A stretch of DNA of 64,000 nucleotides from Bacillota bacterium (GTDB lineage: Bacteria; Bacillota; Sulfobacillia; JABLXB01), in NCBI GenBank assembly GCA_013178305.1, contig JABLXB010000001.1:750253-814252 (forward strand), written 5' to 3'. Shown in pieces: positions 52,014 through 60,921 of the stretch (its first letter is position 1; each line of letters opens with the position of its first letter). Below the pieces are notes generated by a model. The model made no database searches. It saw only the letters and a list, made by a program, of their open reading frames with translations, and was not told the DNA's origin. The translations under genes were made by a program, and so were the position numbers.

Positions 52014-54665
52014 TTATGGAGCAGGTGAAACCACCAGGAACTTCAGCGTCTGCCCAGCCGCTGGAGTCGCGCCAGTGTAGAACTTGACCCAGTCAAGCGC
52101 CTGGACTTCTCCGAACGTGATGGCTATCGGATCCTTGCTGGTATCCGTCCAGCTCCAGTACTGGGTGTCGTCGTCGACATAGTACCAAGCATCGCTCGCG
52201 CCGATCGCTATCCTCTTGGTGCCCGAGGACTTGACGCTGTATACCTTCGCCGCGGTGCCCTGGTCTATCTCGTCATACCACGTTACTGTGCCGCCGGACA
52301 TCTTGTAGCTGATCACATCACCCTTAGCGAGACCTGCCCAGTCGTAGCTAGCGCCGTCCAGGCCACTCTTCATGGGCTTCTTGACGGTGGTGCCAGACGA
52401 GCTCAGGATCTTGACATACGGCCCGTCGGCATCATAGCCCTTGCTCATGACCATGGAATACGTAGCATCCGACGCTACTGCCTCGTTCACCGCGATGTAG
52501 GTTATCTCCCCATCAGATTGCTTGTAGCCGACTACGTCGATGGTCGCGGGGGCCGTAAGAGCGTCAGCGGCATCGATCAGGTCCTTCGCGGTCACTACCT
52601 CCCAGTCATCCGGGTCGGACGCGCTGACGTCGAACACCACCGCGTTACCAGCGGCCCACGAAGTCCCATTCATCTTGATGTAATTGAGATCCGTATCGCC
52701 GTCTGAGATCGTCCACGTCGCCGGGCTCGTGAGATGGCCGAGAATCTCGAAGTTGTCGATAGCGCCATTGGACTGCAAGGTGAACCTCACCAGAGGCTTG
52801 GCTGCCGCATTGATATCGCCGGACTCAAATTCCCAGGCGAGAGTGCCGCTGTTCCAGGCGTCGTCGCCGACATCGAAGAACACCCGGTTGGGCGAAGCAG
52901 TTTCCCTGCGAGCCTTGGCAAGCTTCGCAGAGTCGGAGTTCACCGGGTACTTGTGGAGCGCGCCGTCCTTGGTGAAGATCTCGATGTCAGTCGTGCTGTA
53001 GCCGGCGCTGCTGGTCGAGCCGAACACCTCGGAGACGACGCCGTACATGGCGTTCTCATACGACTCAACATCCGAGATGATGGCGCGGATGTAGCCATCG
53101 CCGTCGGTCATCGCAGTCACGGTGTTGCCGAGCACGTCACCAAGATCGCTCGAGTTGACTTCTACGAAGGAATCCCCACCATCCGTGGACAGGAGCAGGA
53201 GGCGAGCAGTCGTGCCGCCACGCCAACCATTGTAGCTGGTCCCGTTGATGGTGAAGCTGGTCAGGCCCACGTTGTGCTCTTCAAGCTTGCCGCTGACCTT
53301 CGAGTCGCGCGCCGACAACTTGAAGTCGTAGCCGTTTGCACTTGACCCCTCGTACACCCACAGGAAGTCGCCCGGCTTAATATCCTTCACGTCAGCCAGC
53401 GCGCCATTGCGGAACACGATGTACGTCGTGCTGCTGAGCCCGACCTTGTTGTTGAAGTTGGTCAAGCTCTGGTTGCCGTACGCGCCATCCTTGAAGCTGA
53501 TCTTCTTGGTGGTGGCGTTGACCGTGTCGACGATGCCAGGAGTCGATCCCTCGCTCGTGCGGACGTACGCAATCTCGCCGTCCTCGTTCAACAAAGTGTA
53601 GACCTTCTGATACTTGGTGTCGTCGAGCACAGTACCGTCAGTCACGCTGGCATACGTAGCCCAGGTGCCAGCGATCTTGGACAGCGCAGCCGAGTTCACT
53701 GTGTAGCTCTTGTCGTTGATCTCGAACTTGCTGTCGCTGACTACCTTGGCCTCGGTATCACTCAGGGAGCCGTAGTTCTTGACTTCAGCGTAGATGATCT
53801 CGCCGTCGGTGTTGGTGATGTAGTCGATGATCTTGTTCTCAAGGCTCGAGTAGTGGGCTACGCCATTGAGCACGACGCTCTTGTTCACAGGAACGTCGGC
53901 CGTTGTGGCGCTGAACCCACCATCGTCGTTACCAGGATAGACAGTGATATACCACTTGTCACCCCTGATCTCCCAGCCCTTGCAGAGGGCATCTTCCTTC
54001 AGAGCACCCTCGAAAGCCTCAGAGAGGATGGTCTCGACAGGGGTGATTTTAACGAACTTCTCCCTGTCCTTATCCCATTCATGCTTCTCGACCTCAAGGG
54101 ACTGCTCCGCAAACCAGGCAACGATGCCCCTGGTGGCGGGAGCGCTGCTGTCAAAGGTCACGCCGTCGCTGATGTCGAGGTCGGCGGCCTTCACGAGATA
54201 CTCGATCGGCCAGTCGCCAGGCAGGTTGTCGTTGTAACCGAGCAGCCTGCAGAGGACGGTCAGAACCTCGGCGTTGCTGATGTTAGCCTGAGGCTTGAAG
54301 GTCCCATCAGGATAGCCCTTCATGTAGCCCTGCGATACCGCCAGGTTCACCCAGCCGGTGTACCACTCGCCAGCCTTGACATCCGAGAACTTCGAAGGGC
54401 TGTTCTTCAGGATGTCCCCGCTGGACTTGAGGCCCGCCAGGACGCAGGCGATCTTCGCAAACTCAGCGCGGGTAATGTTGTTGTCAGGCTTGAACGTCCC
54501 GTCCGGATAGCCGGCCAGGACACCCAGGGCCGCAAGCTTCTCGATCTTATTGGCGGCCTTATTGCCGGCAGTGTCACTGAACGCGGCACCGGCGACGCCC
54601 GTAAACCCTGCGAGCACCATGGACAGTACGAGCAGAGCTACGAGAGTCTTCTTGAGATTCCTCAT
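52014..54665 (-). CDS. Major S-layer protein with N-terminal SLH domains
   Basis: The 883-residue secreted protein has a signal peptide (residues 1-28, ending GVAGAAF) and SLH repeats: IEKLAALGVLAGYPDGTFKPDNNITRAEF (about 42-70), VNLAVSQGYMKGYPDGTFKPQANISNAE (about 106-133) and a degenerate third. About 680 residues of beta-rich, Thr/Ser/Gly/Asp-rich sequence with few basic residues follow. This composition, the size and the strong promoter with long leader mark it as the main surface-array protein. The start is ATG after GGGGAGG. It is monocistronic with its own promoter and terminator. Confidence 0.93.
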   Translation of the reverse strand: MRNLKKTLVALLVLSMVLAGFTGVAGAAFSDTAGNKAANKIEKLAALGVLAGYPDGTFKPDNNITRAEFAKIACVLAGLKSSGDILKNSPSKFSDVKAGEWYTGWVNLAVSQGYMKGYPDGTFKPQANISNAEVLTVLCRLLGYNDNLPGDWPIEYLVKAADLDISDGVTFDSSAPATRGIVAWFAEQSLEVEKHEWDKDREKFVKITPVETILSEAFEGALKEDALCKGWEIRGDKWYITVYPGNDDGGFSATTADVPVNKSVVLNGVAHYSSLENKIIDYITNTDGEIIYAEVKNYGSLSDTEAKVVSDSKFEINDKSYTVNSAALSKIAGTWATYASVTDGTVLDDTKYQKVYTLLNEDGEIAYVRTSEGSTPGIVDTVNATTKKISFKDGAYGNQSLTNFNNKVGLSSTTYIVFRNGALADVKDIKPGDFLWVYEGSSANGYDFKLSARDSKVSGKLEEHNVGLTSFTINGTSYNGWRGGTTARLLLLSTDGGDSFVEVNSSDLGDVLGNTVTAMTDGDGYIRAIISDVESYENAMYGVVSEVFGSTSSAGYSTTDIEIFTKDGALHKYPVNSDSAKLAKARRETASPNRVFFDVGDDAWNSGTLAWEFESGDINAAAKPLVRFTLQSNGAIDNFEILGHLTSPATWTISDGDTDLNYIKMNGTSWAAGNAVVFDVSASDPDDWEVVTAKDLIDAADALTAPATIDVVGYKQSDGEITYIAVNEAVASDATYSMVMSKGYDADGPYVKILSSSGTTVKKPMKSGLDGASYDWAGLAKGDVISYKMSGGTVTWYDEIDQGTAAKVYSVKSSGTKRIAIGASDAWYYVDDDTQYWSWTDTSKDPIAITFGEVQALDWVKFYTGATPAAGQTLKFLVVSPAP

Positions 54666-54941
54666 TGTCCGATCTTCCTCCCCTTTGAGAAAGTGTGGTC
54701 TACACGAACTTACTTCTCTGTGTTGTTCCTCCTCGGTTCCCTAATCCCCCCCTTCAACAATCGCACACCTTGCGGGCTTGCCATTCTTGCCTGCTCCCGC
54801 CATTTGCGGAAGCCTGAAACTAATGAACCACAAATTCGGTCCGCATACGCATTTTTCCTGCTCAGGCGAGCTTCCCTCGGTCAGGGAGTTGTTGGAACCA
54901 ATAAACTCGGCAGATTCTCCAGGAACCTGCCAGCATGCTAC

Positions 54942-54970
54942 ATTGTACCAGACGTACCTTATATAGTCAA
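54942..54970 (-). promoter_or_regulatory. Sigma-A promoter of the S-layer gene
   Basis: TTGACT, a 17-base spacer and TACAAT on the minus strand. Transcription should begin near 54934, giving a leader of about 270 bases before the ATG at 54665. Long, stable leaders are common for S-layer mRNAs. Confidence 0.88.
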
Positions 54971-55259
54971 CGACAACCAGGCCTCGCTCGTCTCAGCCGG
55001 TTCGCCAGCCTGAGCCCGGTTCCTCGACATAATACATATATTCGCTGAGCGATCAGGTTTTCGACCGAAAGTCATGAAGTGTATTCGCGGGGTTTTTAAA
55101 AAATCCTCCACCCGGAAGCCATTTTGACCAGAGTCATCCTTATCTGGCTGGCTGGTTTGACGTGCACAGGATGGATAAAGTTCCAGCCAGGAAAGCCAGG
55201 CCGCAGAAAAATCGGGCGGCACCGCGGTGGGCGCGGTCACCAGGCCGCGGTCCGTCCGC
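54971..55259. other. Gap between S-layer promoter and ABC permease gene
   Basis: About 290 bases with no supported gene. On the minus strand there is an A/T run (GATTTTTTAAAAACCCC) that might end the permease transcript, and a partly palindromic CTGGCTGGCTGG...CCAGCCAGG region (around 55146-55198). Neither is a clear terminator. Confidence 0.5.
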
Positions 55260-56447
55260 CTACTCGTACCGCAGGGCTTCGATGGGGTGCAGGTTGGCCG
55301 CCCGCGCCGCGGGGTACACCCCGAAGAACAGGCCGACCAGTGATGCGAAAAGGAATGCGGTGGCGATAGCGGAGGGGGAGACGACTGTAGTCCATTGCGC
55401 GAACCGGGCGATGGCGAACGAACCGCTCATACCCAGGATGATTCCGAACAGCCCGCCCAGGCAGCTGAGCACGATCGACTCGACGAGAAACTGCAGCAAG
55501 ATGTCGCGCCTGGTAGCGCCGAGGGCCTTGCGGATGCCGATCTCGCGGGTGCGCTCGGTGACGGACACAAGCATGATATTCATGATGCCGATGCCGCCGA
55601 CGATGAGCGATACTCCAGCGATGAGTCCCAGCATCAGCGTGAGCGTGCGGGTCATTTGATCTATAGTAGACAGCACTTGGTCCTGGCTTGTGACGATAAC
55701 CTGGTCGCGCCCGTCGATGGGAGGGAACTTGCGGCGGTACAGCTCGGTGATGTGGCTGGTGGCGAGGCGAGCGACGTCGGTACTCCTGGCGCGGGCGTAC
55801 ACCACGTTCACCCAGGCGTTGCCGGCGAGCCGCTGGGCGGCCGTCACGGGGACGACTATTGTGTCGTCGTAGTCGCGACCCATGGATGCGCCCTTGGGCG
55901 CGAGGATTCCGGCTACGGTAAACACCTGGCCGCTCACAGTCACGGTCTGGCCCACAGGGTCGATGGACACGAGCCCGGCGTCGCCGAACAAACGATTCAC
56001 CACGGTCCTGCCCAGCACAGCCACTCTACGCCTGCCGGATACGTCCTCGTCTGAAATGAACCTGCCCCTCTCGACGCTGAAGTCGCGCACCTCGAGGAAC
56101 GAGGGGGTCACGCCCTCGATTGTCGTGTCGGTATGGGAGCTACGCCACTTGACTGTGCCCGCGACGCTGATACTGGGCACCGCGGCGCTGATGGTGGGGA
56201 CACGCTTCGGCAGGTCCTCCGCATCCTCCACCGTGAGCCGGGCGTTCCTCATCGGGGTGATGAATATAAGGTTAGAACCCAGACTGGCTATGTCCTTCGA
56301 GACGCGCGCCGTGGCGCCCTGGCCGATCGAGACCAGCGCAATAACGGCGCCGACGCCGATAATCACGCCGAGCATCGTAAGGAACGACCGGAGCTTGTTG
56401 GCGCGTATGGCCGACCAGGCAACTGCCAGACCTTCACGGATGTCCAA
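55260..56447 (-). CDS. MacB-type ABC transporter permease
   Basis: The 395-residue protein has the MacB/FtsX layout: one N-terminal membrane helix (RSFLTMLGVIIGVGAVIALVSIG), a large extracellular domain (about residues 50-270), and three C-terminal helices with GGIGIMNIMLVSVTERTREIGIRKALGA. Such permeases couple ATP hydrolysis inside to work on the outside, together with a membrane-fusion protein, here encoded just upstream. No ATPase gene is present on either side. The start is TTG with a poor ribosome-binding site. Confidence 0.92.
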   Translation of the reverse strand: MDIREGLAVAWSAIRANKLRSFLTMLGVIIGVGAVIALVSIGQGATARVSKDIASLGSNLIFITPMRNARLTVEDAEDLPKRVPTISAAVPSISVAGTVKWRSSHTDTTIEGVTPSFLEVRDFSVERGRFISDEDVSGRRRVAVLGRTVVNRLFGDAGLVSIDPVGQTVTVSGQVFTVAGILAPKGASMGRDYDDTIVVPVTAAQRLAGNAWVNVVYARARSTDVARLATSHITELYRRKFPPIDGRDQVIVTSQDQVLSTIDQMTRTLTLMLGLIAGVSLIVGGIGIMNIMLVSVTERTREIGIRKALGATRRDILLQFLVESIVLSCLGGLFGIILGMSGSFAIARFAQWTTVVSPSAIATAFLFASLVGLFFGVYPAARAANLHPIEALRYE

Positions 56448-56575
56448 TCAGACGGTCACCACCCAAGGCTCGAAGACCGCATACGGCTGGTTGGGGCCCC
56501 TCAAGACCGCACGGTGGCTGCCGGAGAGCGGCGGCCACGCTACGCGCGGAGGCAGACCTGCGGCCCGCCGGCCTG

Positions 56576-58330
56576 TCACCGCCGGTTCGTCTGCCGCTGC
56601 GTGCTGCTCTGCGCCGGTCTCACCTGCTGAACGCGCACGCCCGGCCCCATCATCGGGATCATCATTCCACGGCCCTGCTGCGCGTTGGGGTCGAACGCGG
56701 CCACAACGATCCGTTCGCCCTCCGAAAGGCCCTCCAGGATCTCGACCGTGTAGTCGCTCTTGAGCCCGACTTTCACTTCCCGGGCCTCGGGCTGCTTGCC
56801 GTCGGCCACGACCCTCACGAATGACCTGCCCCCTGCCTGCGTTACGGCCTCCGCGGGTACGAGCAGCGCGTCATCCTTGGCGGCAGTCACTATGTCCACG
56901 CTGGCGGTCATGCCGGCCCTGATGGCCGACGCGGGGTTGGGTATCTCCACGGTGATGTCGAACGATGAAAGGCCGCTCTTTGGCGTGCCCTCGGCGGCGA
57001 TGCGCGAGACGACCCCCTCGAATACCTGCCCGGGCAGGGCGTCCAGGGTCACACTCGCCTTCTGGCCTATCGACAGGTTGGGTACGTCGACCTCGTCCAC
57101 CGATAGGACCAGGCTCGCTTTCGTCATGTCGAGAATGGTGGCGAGCACGTTGGAGCCGCTGGTGCCCGACCTCGCCCCACCGGTGTCCAGGGTGTCGCCT
57201 ACCTCGACGTTCCTGTATGACACCACGCCGTCCATCTCGGCGCGTACGGTCAGATCGTTGAGCTGCTGGAGCTTGCTCTCCAGGTCCAGGGCCGTCCTCT
57301 TGATCTTCAACTGCTGGGATTCGATCTGGATGGCGAGGTCGTCGCCCTCGATGTTGACAATGGGGTCACCGGCGCGGACGACCTGGCCGTCGGTGGCGCG
57401 GATCTTGAATACGGAGCCGCTGACGCTCACCCTGACGTCCCTCTGCGATCTCCACTCGAGCTGGCCGAGCCTGGACACAACGCCGCCGTTGCCGAGCGCG
57501 ATGTCGGCGGAGCCGGCCAGTCCGGCCTTCAGGAGTCCCGGATTGTCCACCGCTATTTCGACCCTGTGGTACATCGTGTTGTCGCCGGCGGCGCCGGTAG
57601 CGGCAACTGAGATGACTTTGCCATCGAATGTGCCGGAGAAGTTGTCCAGCCTGATCGTGGCCTTATCGCCCGGGTGAATGGAGGCAGCCTCGGGGGTAGT
57701 GGCCAGCACGACCATGAGCACCGAACGTTCGTCGACGATGGTCCCTATTGAGGTCCCCTTTGTGACGCGGGCTCCTGCGGATAGCTTCATGTTGACGAGG
57801 CGGCCGGAAGCAGGGGCCGTGACTGTGTACTGCGAGGACGGCGAAACACCGAGCGCCTTCTCCACCGGCATGTCGAGCATCTGTGCGAGCGACTGCTGTT
57901 CCAGCCTGAGGCTTATGCGCGCCTGCTCCACCTGGTTCGCAAGGGTGTCGTTGGTCATCCTGATGAGTGCCTGGCCGGCCTCTACCCTGTCGCCTTCCTG
58001 GAACAGCACCTCGGCGACGGTCCCGCCTGTCTTGGCCGTGACATTCTGCTTCTTGAACGCCTGGACGGTGGCGGTGCCCGAAACCCTGACCTCGATGTGA
58101 CCCTTCTCGACGTGGCCGAAGGAGTAGACCGGCTTGGGCTGGCCGCCGTTCGTTGAGCCGAAAGCCCTGTATGCGATGATGAGGAGGACAACGACAACGG
58201 TGGCCGCGACGATGCGCGCCGGGGTCCCCCATTTCTTCATTTTGAAAACCCGCAACAGCCTGCCCATCCCCCCGGTGCCGGCCCTCTTTGTGGGGTTGAC
58301 ACTGTTAATGTTCGCGCTGCCAGGATTCAA
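56576..58330 (-). CDS. Membrane-fusion/periplasmic adaptor protein (HlyD/YknX-like)
   Basis: The 584-residue protein has a short basic N-terminus, one membrane helix (about residues 38-58) and a lipoyl-type domain (VSGTATVQAFKKQNVTAKTGGTVAEVLFQEGDRVEAGQ). Helical hairpin and beta-barrel parts follow, with a second lipoyl-like half (VRAEMDGVVSYRNVEVGDTL). The C-terminal part (LSEGERIVVAAFDPNAQQ) is typical of RND/MacA-type adaptors. It is longer than most MacA proteins by about 150 residues. It pairs with the permease gene 128 bases downstream. The start is TTG after AGGGGG. Confidence 0.9.
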   Translation of the reverse strand: MNPGSANINSVNPTKRAGTGGMGRLLRVFKMKKWGTPARIVAATVVVVLLIIAYRAFGSTNGGQPKPVYSFGHVEKGHIEVRVSGTATVQAFKKQNVTAKTGGTVAEVLFQEGDRVEAGQALIRMTNDTLANQVEQARISLRLEQQSLAQMLDMPVEKALGVSPSSQYTVTAPASGRLVNMKLSAGARVTKGTSIGTIVDERSVLMVVLATTPEAASIHPGDKATIRLDNFSGTFDGKVISVAATGAAGDNTMYHRVEIAVDNPGLLKAGLAGSADIALGNGGVVSRLGQLEWRSQRDVRVSVSGSVFKIRATDGQVVRAGDPIVNIEGDDLAIQIESQQLKIKRTALDLESKLQQLNDLTVRAEMDGVVSYRNVEVGDTLDTGGARSGTSGSNVLATILDMTKASLVLSVDEVDVPNLSIGQKASVTLDALPGQVFEGVVSRIAAEGTPKSGLSSFDITVEIPNPASAIRAGMTASVDIVTAAKDDALLVPAEAVTQAGGRSFVRVVADGKQPEAREVKVGLKSDYTVEILEGLSEGERIVVAAFDPNAQQGRGMMIPMMGPGVRVQQVRPAQSSTQRQTNRR

Positions 58331-58448
58331 CGGGCGACCCCCTAACGCTGCTGAAGTCGCGGTTATTTTGCATTGTCCAACCTGGACCGATGTGCTTTTC
58401 CACGGTGGTCTACTTCCACATATGGCGAGGCTTCCCTGCAGGGATAAG

Positions 58449-58477
58449 GAACAAACAACCGGCTGTACTACAGCCGG
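58449..58477 (-). terminator. Terminator hairpin upstream of the adaptor gene
   Basis: CCGGCTGTA and TACAGCCGG on the minus strand form a perfect stem around a single base or a slightly opened loop, followed by TTGTTTGTTCC. It would end transcripts coming from the carboxyltransferase side. Confidence 0.75.
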
Positions 58478-58657
58478 CGTATGACTTCGCGGCCTTCGTA
58501 TCGAGATACATCCTCAGCGAATTCCCGATCCGTATTGCGCCGAGCGTCGTTCCGCACCCTTCTCTGGCCGAGTGAGTAGAATTGACGCGGGTCGGCGCAA
58601 GGCAAAAGAGTGATGAGATGGTTCTTCCCGAGCTGGAATGCATCATGGTTCCCATCG

Positions 58658-58710
58658 TATCGTGCGTGAGCGCACAAGACCGTGCAGGTATCGTGCGTAC
58701 GCACACGATA
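58658..58710. repeat. Pair of related palindromes, 31 bases apart
   Basis: TATCGTGCGTGAGCGCAC (58658-58675) and TATCGTGCGTACGCACAC (58689-58706) share the same left half. The second contains GTGCGTACGCAC, a perfect 12-base palindrome; the first is an interrupted version. The 31-base spacing equals about three helix turns. They look like a repeated protein-binding site. Confidence 0.75.
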
Positions 58711-58728
58711 GGGGCGAGGGCAGACAGA

Positions 58729-58752
58729 CGGCGCCCGTCTCGCCGGGCGCCG
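58729..58752 (-). terminator. GC-rich hairpin after the carboxyltransferase gene
   Basis: CGGCGCCCG and CGGGCGCCG make a perfect nine-pair stem with a six-base loop, 70 bases past the pycB stop. The minus-strand tail TCTGTCTG has some T, so it may be a weak terminator. Confidence 0.5.
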
Positions 58753-58821
58753 ACCCGTGTGGCGATTTTGTCTATGACGGCCTGAGTTATCTCGATCCTT
58801 TCATCTGCGACGTCCCACAAA

Positions 58822-60225
58822 TCACGCAGGATAATACCCCGCCGGGTGCTCCTTCTTCGCGCCCTCTACTATGTTATAGTCCACCTTGCTGCGGGCAGCC
58901 AGGCGCTCCTGCAGGAACTTCATCGCGACCTGCGGGAACAGGGCGTACGACAGCACGTCCTCGATACTCTCGGCATAGTTCGCCGACTCTTTCTTCGCCT
59001 GCTCCAGGCCGGGTTCGATGTGGTTGGCGGGCCTGTCGGTGATCGGCTTCTCGTCGCCGATTACTCTCTTCCGCACGTCCTCGTCAACCGGAGCCGGCGG
59101 CTGTCCATAAAGACCCTTTAGGTACGCTTTGACCTCGTTTGTCACCATCTTGTAGCGCTCGCCGGTCAGCACATTGAGCACCGCCTGCGAGCCGACGATC
59201 TGGCTCGACGGCGTGACCAGGGGCGGGTACCCGAGGTCCTTGCGAACGCGTGGGACCTCCTGGAGCACCTCGCGTAGCCTGTCCAGCGCGTTTTGCTGCT
59301 GCAACTGCGAGATGAAGTTCGAGACCATGCCACCGGGTATCTGGTAGATCAGCACGTTCGTGTCGACGGTCGGGCCGGCCACGTCGAACTGGCTGTAGTG
59401 CTTGCGGACGTCCTTGAAGTAATCGGAGATCTCGGCCAGGAGCTCCAGGTCGAGGCCGGTGTCGTACGGGGTGCCGCGGAGCGCGGCCACGAGCGACTCC
59501 ACCGGCGGCTGGGACGTGCCCAGGGCCATGGACGATATGGCGGCGTCTACCACATCGCAGCCCGCCTCGATGGCCTTCAGGTAGCTCATGGAGGCCATGC
59601 CGCTGGTGTAGTGGCAGTGGAGCTGCACGGGGATGTCGAGCTCCTCCTTCAGGCGGCGGACGATCTCGTACGCGTCGCTCGGGTACAGTATCCCGGCCAT
59701 GTCCTTGATGCAGATCGAGTCGGCCCCCAACCCCGCCAGGGTTTTCGCCTTCTCGACGTAGTGCTCGACGTTGTGCACGGGGGAGATCGTATAGCAGACC
59801 GTGGCCTGTACGTGCGCGCCCTCGCGTTTTGACACCTCGATCGCCTTCTCGAGGTTCCGGATGTCGTTGAGCGCGTCGAATATCCTCATGATGTCGATGC
59901 CGTTAGCCACGGCTCGCTTCACGAACTCCTCGACGATATCGTCGGCATAATGCCTGTAGCCCACGAGGTTCTGGCCGCGCAGGAGCATCTGGAGCTTGGT
60001 GCGCTTGAATGCCTTGCGTAGCGCGCGAAGCCTCTCCCACGGGTCTTCATTGAGAAACCTCATGCACGTGTCGAACGTCGCCCCGCCCCACACTTCGAGG
60101 GAATGGAATCCGACCGCGTCGAGTTTCTCCGCCACGGGCGTCATGTCCGCCGTCTTCATTCGCGTGGCAAGCAGTGATTGGTGGGCGTCTCTCAGGGTGG
60201 TGTCGGTAATCCTGACGGCTTTCAA
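58822..60225 (-). CDS. pycB: Carboxyltransferase subunit (pyruvate carboxylase B / oxaloacetate decarboxylase alpha)
   Basis: The 467-residue protein has the DRE-TIM metallolyase barrel with ITDTTLRDAHQSLLATR, EVWGGATFDTCMRFL, LLRGQNLVGYRHYADD and CHYTSGMASMSYLKAIEAG. MGLG-like SSMALGTSQPP and the conserved carboxyltransferase domain (about residues 290-440) follow. The biotin-carrier domain found at the end of longer OadA proteins is missing, so a separate carrier protein is needed; none is in the window. It moves CO2 between carboxybiotin and pyruvate. The start is TTG after AGAGGTGAT. Confidence 0.92.
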   Translation of the reverse strand: MKAVRITDTTLRDAHQSLLATRMKTADMTPVAEKLDAVGFHSLEVWGGATFDTCMRFLNEDPWERLRALRKAFKRTKLQMLLRGQNLVGYRHYADDIVEEFVKRAVANGIDIMRIFDALNDIRNLEKAIEVSKREGAHVQATVCYTISPVHNVEHYVEKAKTLAGLGADSICIKDMAGILYPSDAYEIVRRLKEELDIPVQLHCHYTSGMASMSYLKAIEAGCDVVDAAISSMALGTSQPPVESLVAALRGTPYDTGLDLELLAEISDYFKDVRKHYSQFDVAGPTVDTNVLIYQIPGGMVSNFISQLQQQNALDRLREVLQEVPRVRKDLGYPPLVTPSSQIVGSQAVLNVLTGERYKMVTNEVKAYLKGLYGQPPAPVDEDVRKRVIGDEKPITDRPANHIEPGLEQAKKESANYAESIEDVLSYALFPQVAMKFLQERLAARSKVDYNIVEGAKKEHPAGYYPA

Positions 60226-60251
60226 CGCAAATCACCTCTAGACTCTACTTT

Positions 60252-60851
60252 CTACTTGAACGATGTAAAACCCGGAAACTTCATGATAGCTGCGGCGCCG
60301 ATAATCGCGAGCGAACCCAGGGCCAGCAGGATAACGACCGCCAAAGGAAGCAGGACCGCCGCCGCCGACCTTCCCCCGCTGAGCGAGTGAGATTCGCGTA
60401 CCGCTATGACGGCCAGCACGGCTACCCACACCCCCAGGGCCAGAGTCACCACGGTACGCACGCCGGAACCTGCGAACGCGGGGATCAGCGCAACCGGACC
60501 GAGGAGCAACCCGGGCGCCTGGCAGAACCCCAGCAGGGACAGCAGGGTGAGCCCGCGACCATTTCCACCGAAAGATTCTGCCACAAGGTCCAAAATGCCT
60601 GCGACCGCGAACCAGGTGGCCAGCCTCCACACCACTGCCAGGGTCGCCGAGGCTGCAACGACGCCGGACGAACCCGATCGCTCACCTGTGCCGGTGACCC
60701 AGTCCGCACCCACCACGGCCCCCTCAACCACCGCCACGAGCACCACCACGGCGACTGCCTTCCCGAGCAGTGACTGAGACTGCGCGAGCCGGCGCAGGGT
60801 GACTGCAGGCTGAAACACCATCCCGTACACGATGTCGAACAGCTCACTCAT
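60252..60851 (-). CDS. Yip1-domain membrane protein
   Basis: The 199-residue protein has five hydrophobic segments and starts with the Yip1-like VYGMVFQPAVTLRRLAQ. The central SFGGNGRGLTLLSLLGFCQAPGLLLGPVALI and the loop after it fit the family. The role in bacteria is unknown. It lies 26 bases upstream of pycB in the same direction and behind sppA. Confidence 0.82.
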   Translation of the reverse strand: MSELFDIVYGMVFQPAVTLRRLAQSQSLLGKAVAVVVLVAVVEGAVVGADWVTGTGERSGSSGVVAASATLAVVWRLATWFAVAGILDLVAESFGGNGRGLTLLSLLGFCQAPGLLLGPVALIPAFAGSGVRTVVTLALGVWVAVLAVIAVRESHSLSGGRSAAAVLLPLAVVILLALGSLAIIGAAAIMKFPGFTSFK

Positions 60852-60921
60852 TGCCGACCCTCCAGGTCCGCCGCCAGCGGCCGAGGCGCCGCTGAGCTCC
60901 AGCGGCGCGAGTAAAAGGTGT

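Larger units (their letters stand above)
58331..58821. other. Gap between adaptor and carboxyltransferase genes: hairpins and palindromes, no certain gene
   Basis: The 490 bases hold two hairpins and two palindromic sites listed separately. Minus-strand open frames exist (a 136-codon frame at 58410-58820 and a 78-codon frame at 58468-58704). One ends in a protein-like FAEDVSRYEGREVIRRL just before a terminator, but neither has a ribosome-binding site or a family match. A decayed or frameshifted gene is possible. Confidence 0.5.

Noticed and set aside
55214-55228. T-box-like sequence GGGCGGCACCGCGGT on the plus strand
   Set aside because: No plus-strand gene follows, no specifier stem is visible, and the sequence lies in a GC-rich gap; most likely chance.
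58410-58820. 136-codon minus-strand reading frame after pycB
   Set aside because: It runs across a hairpin and two palindromes, has no ribosome-binding site and no recognisable motif; described as an uncertain gap instead.
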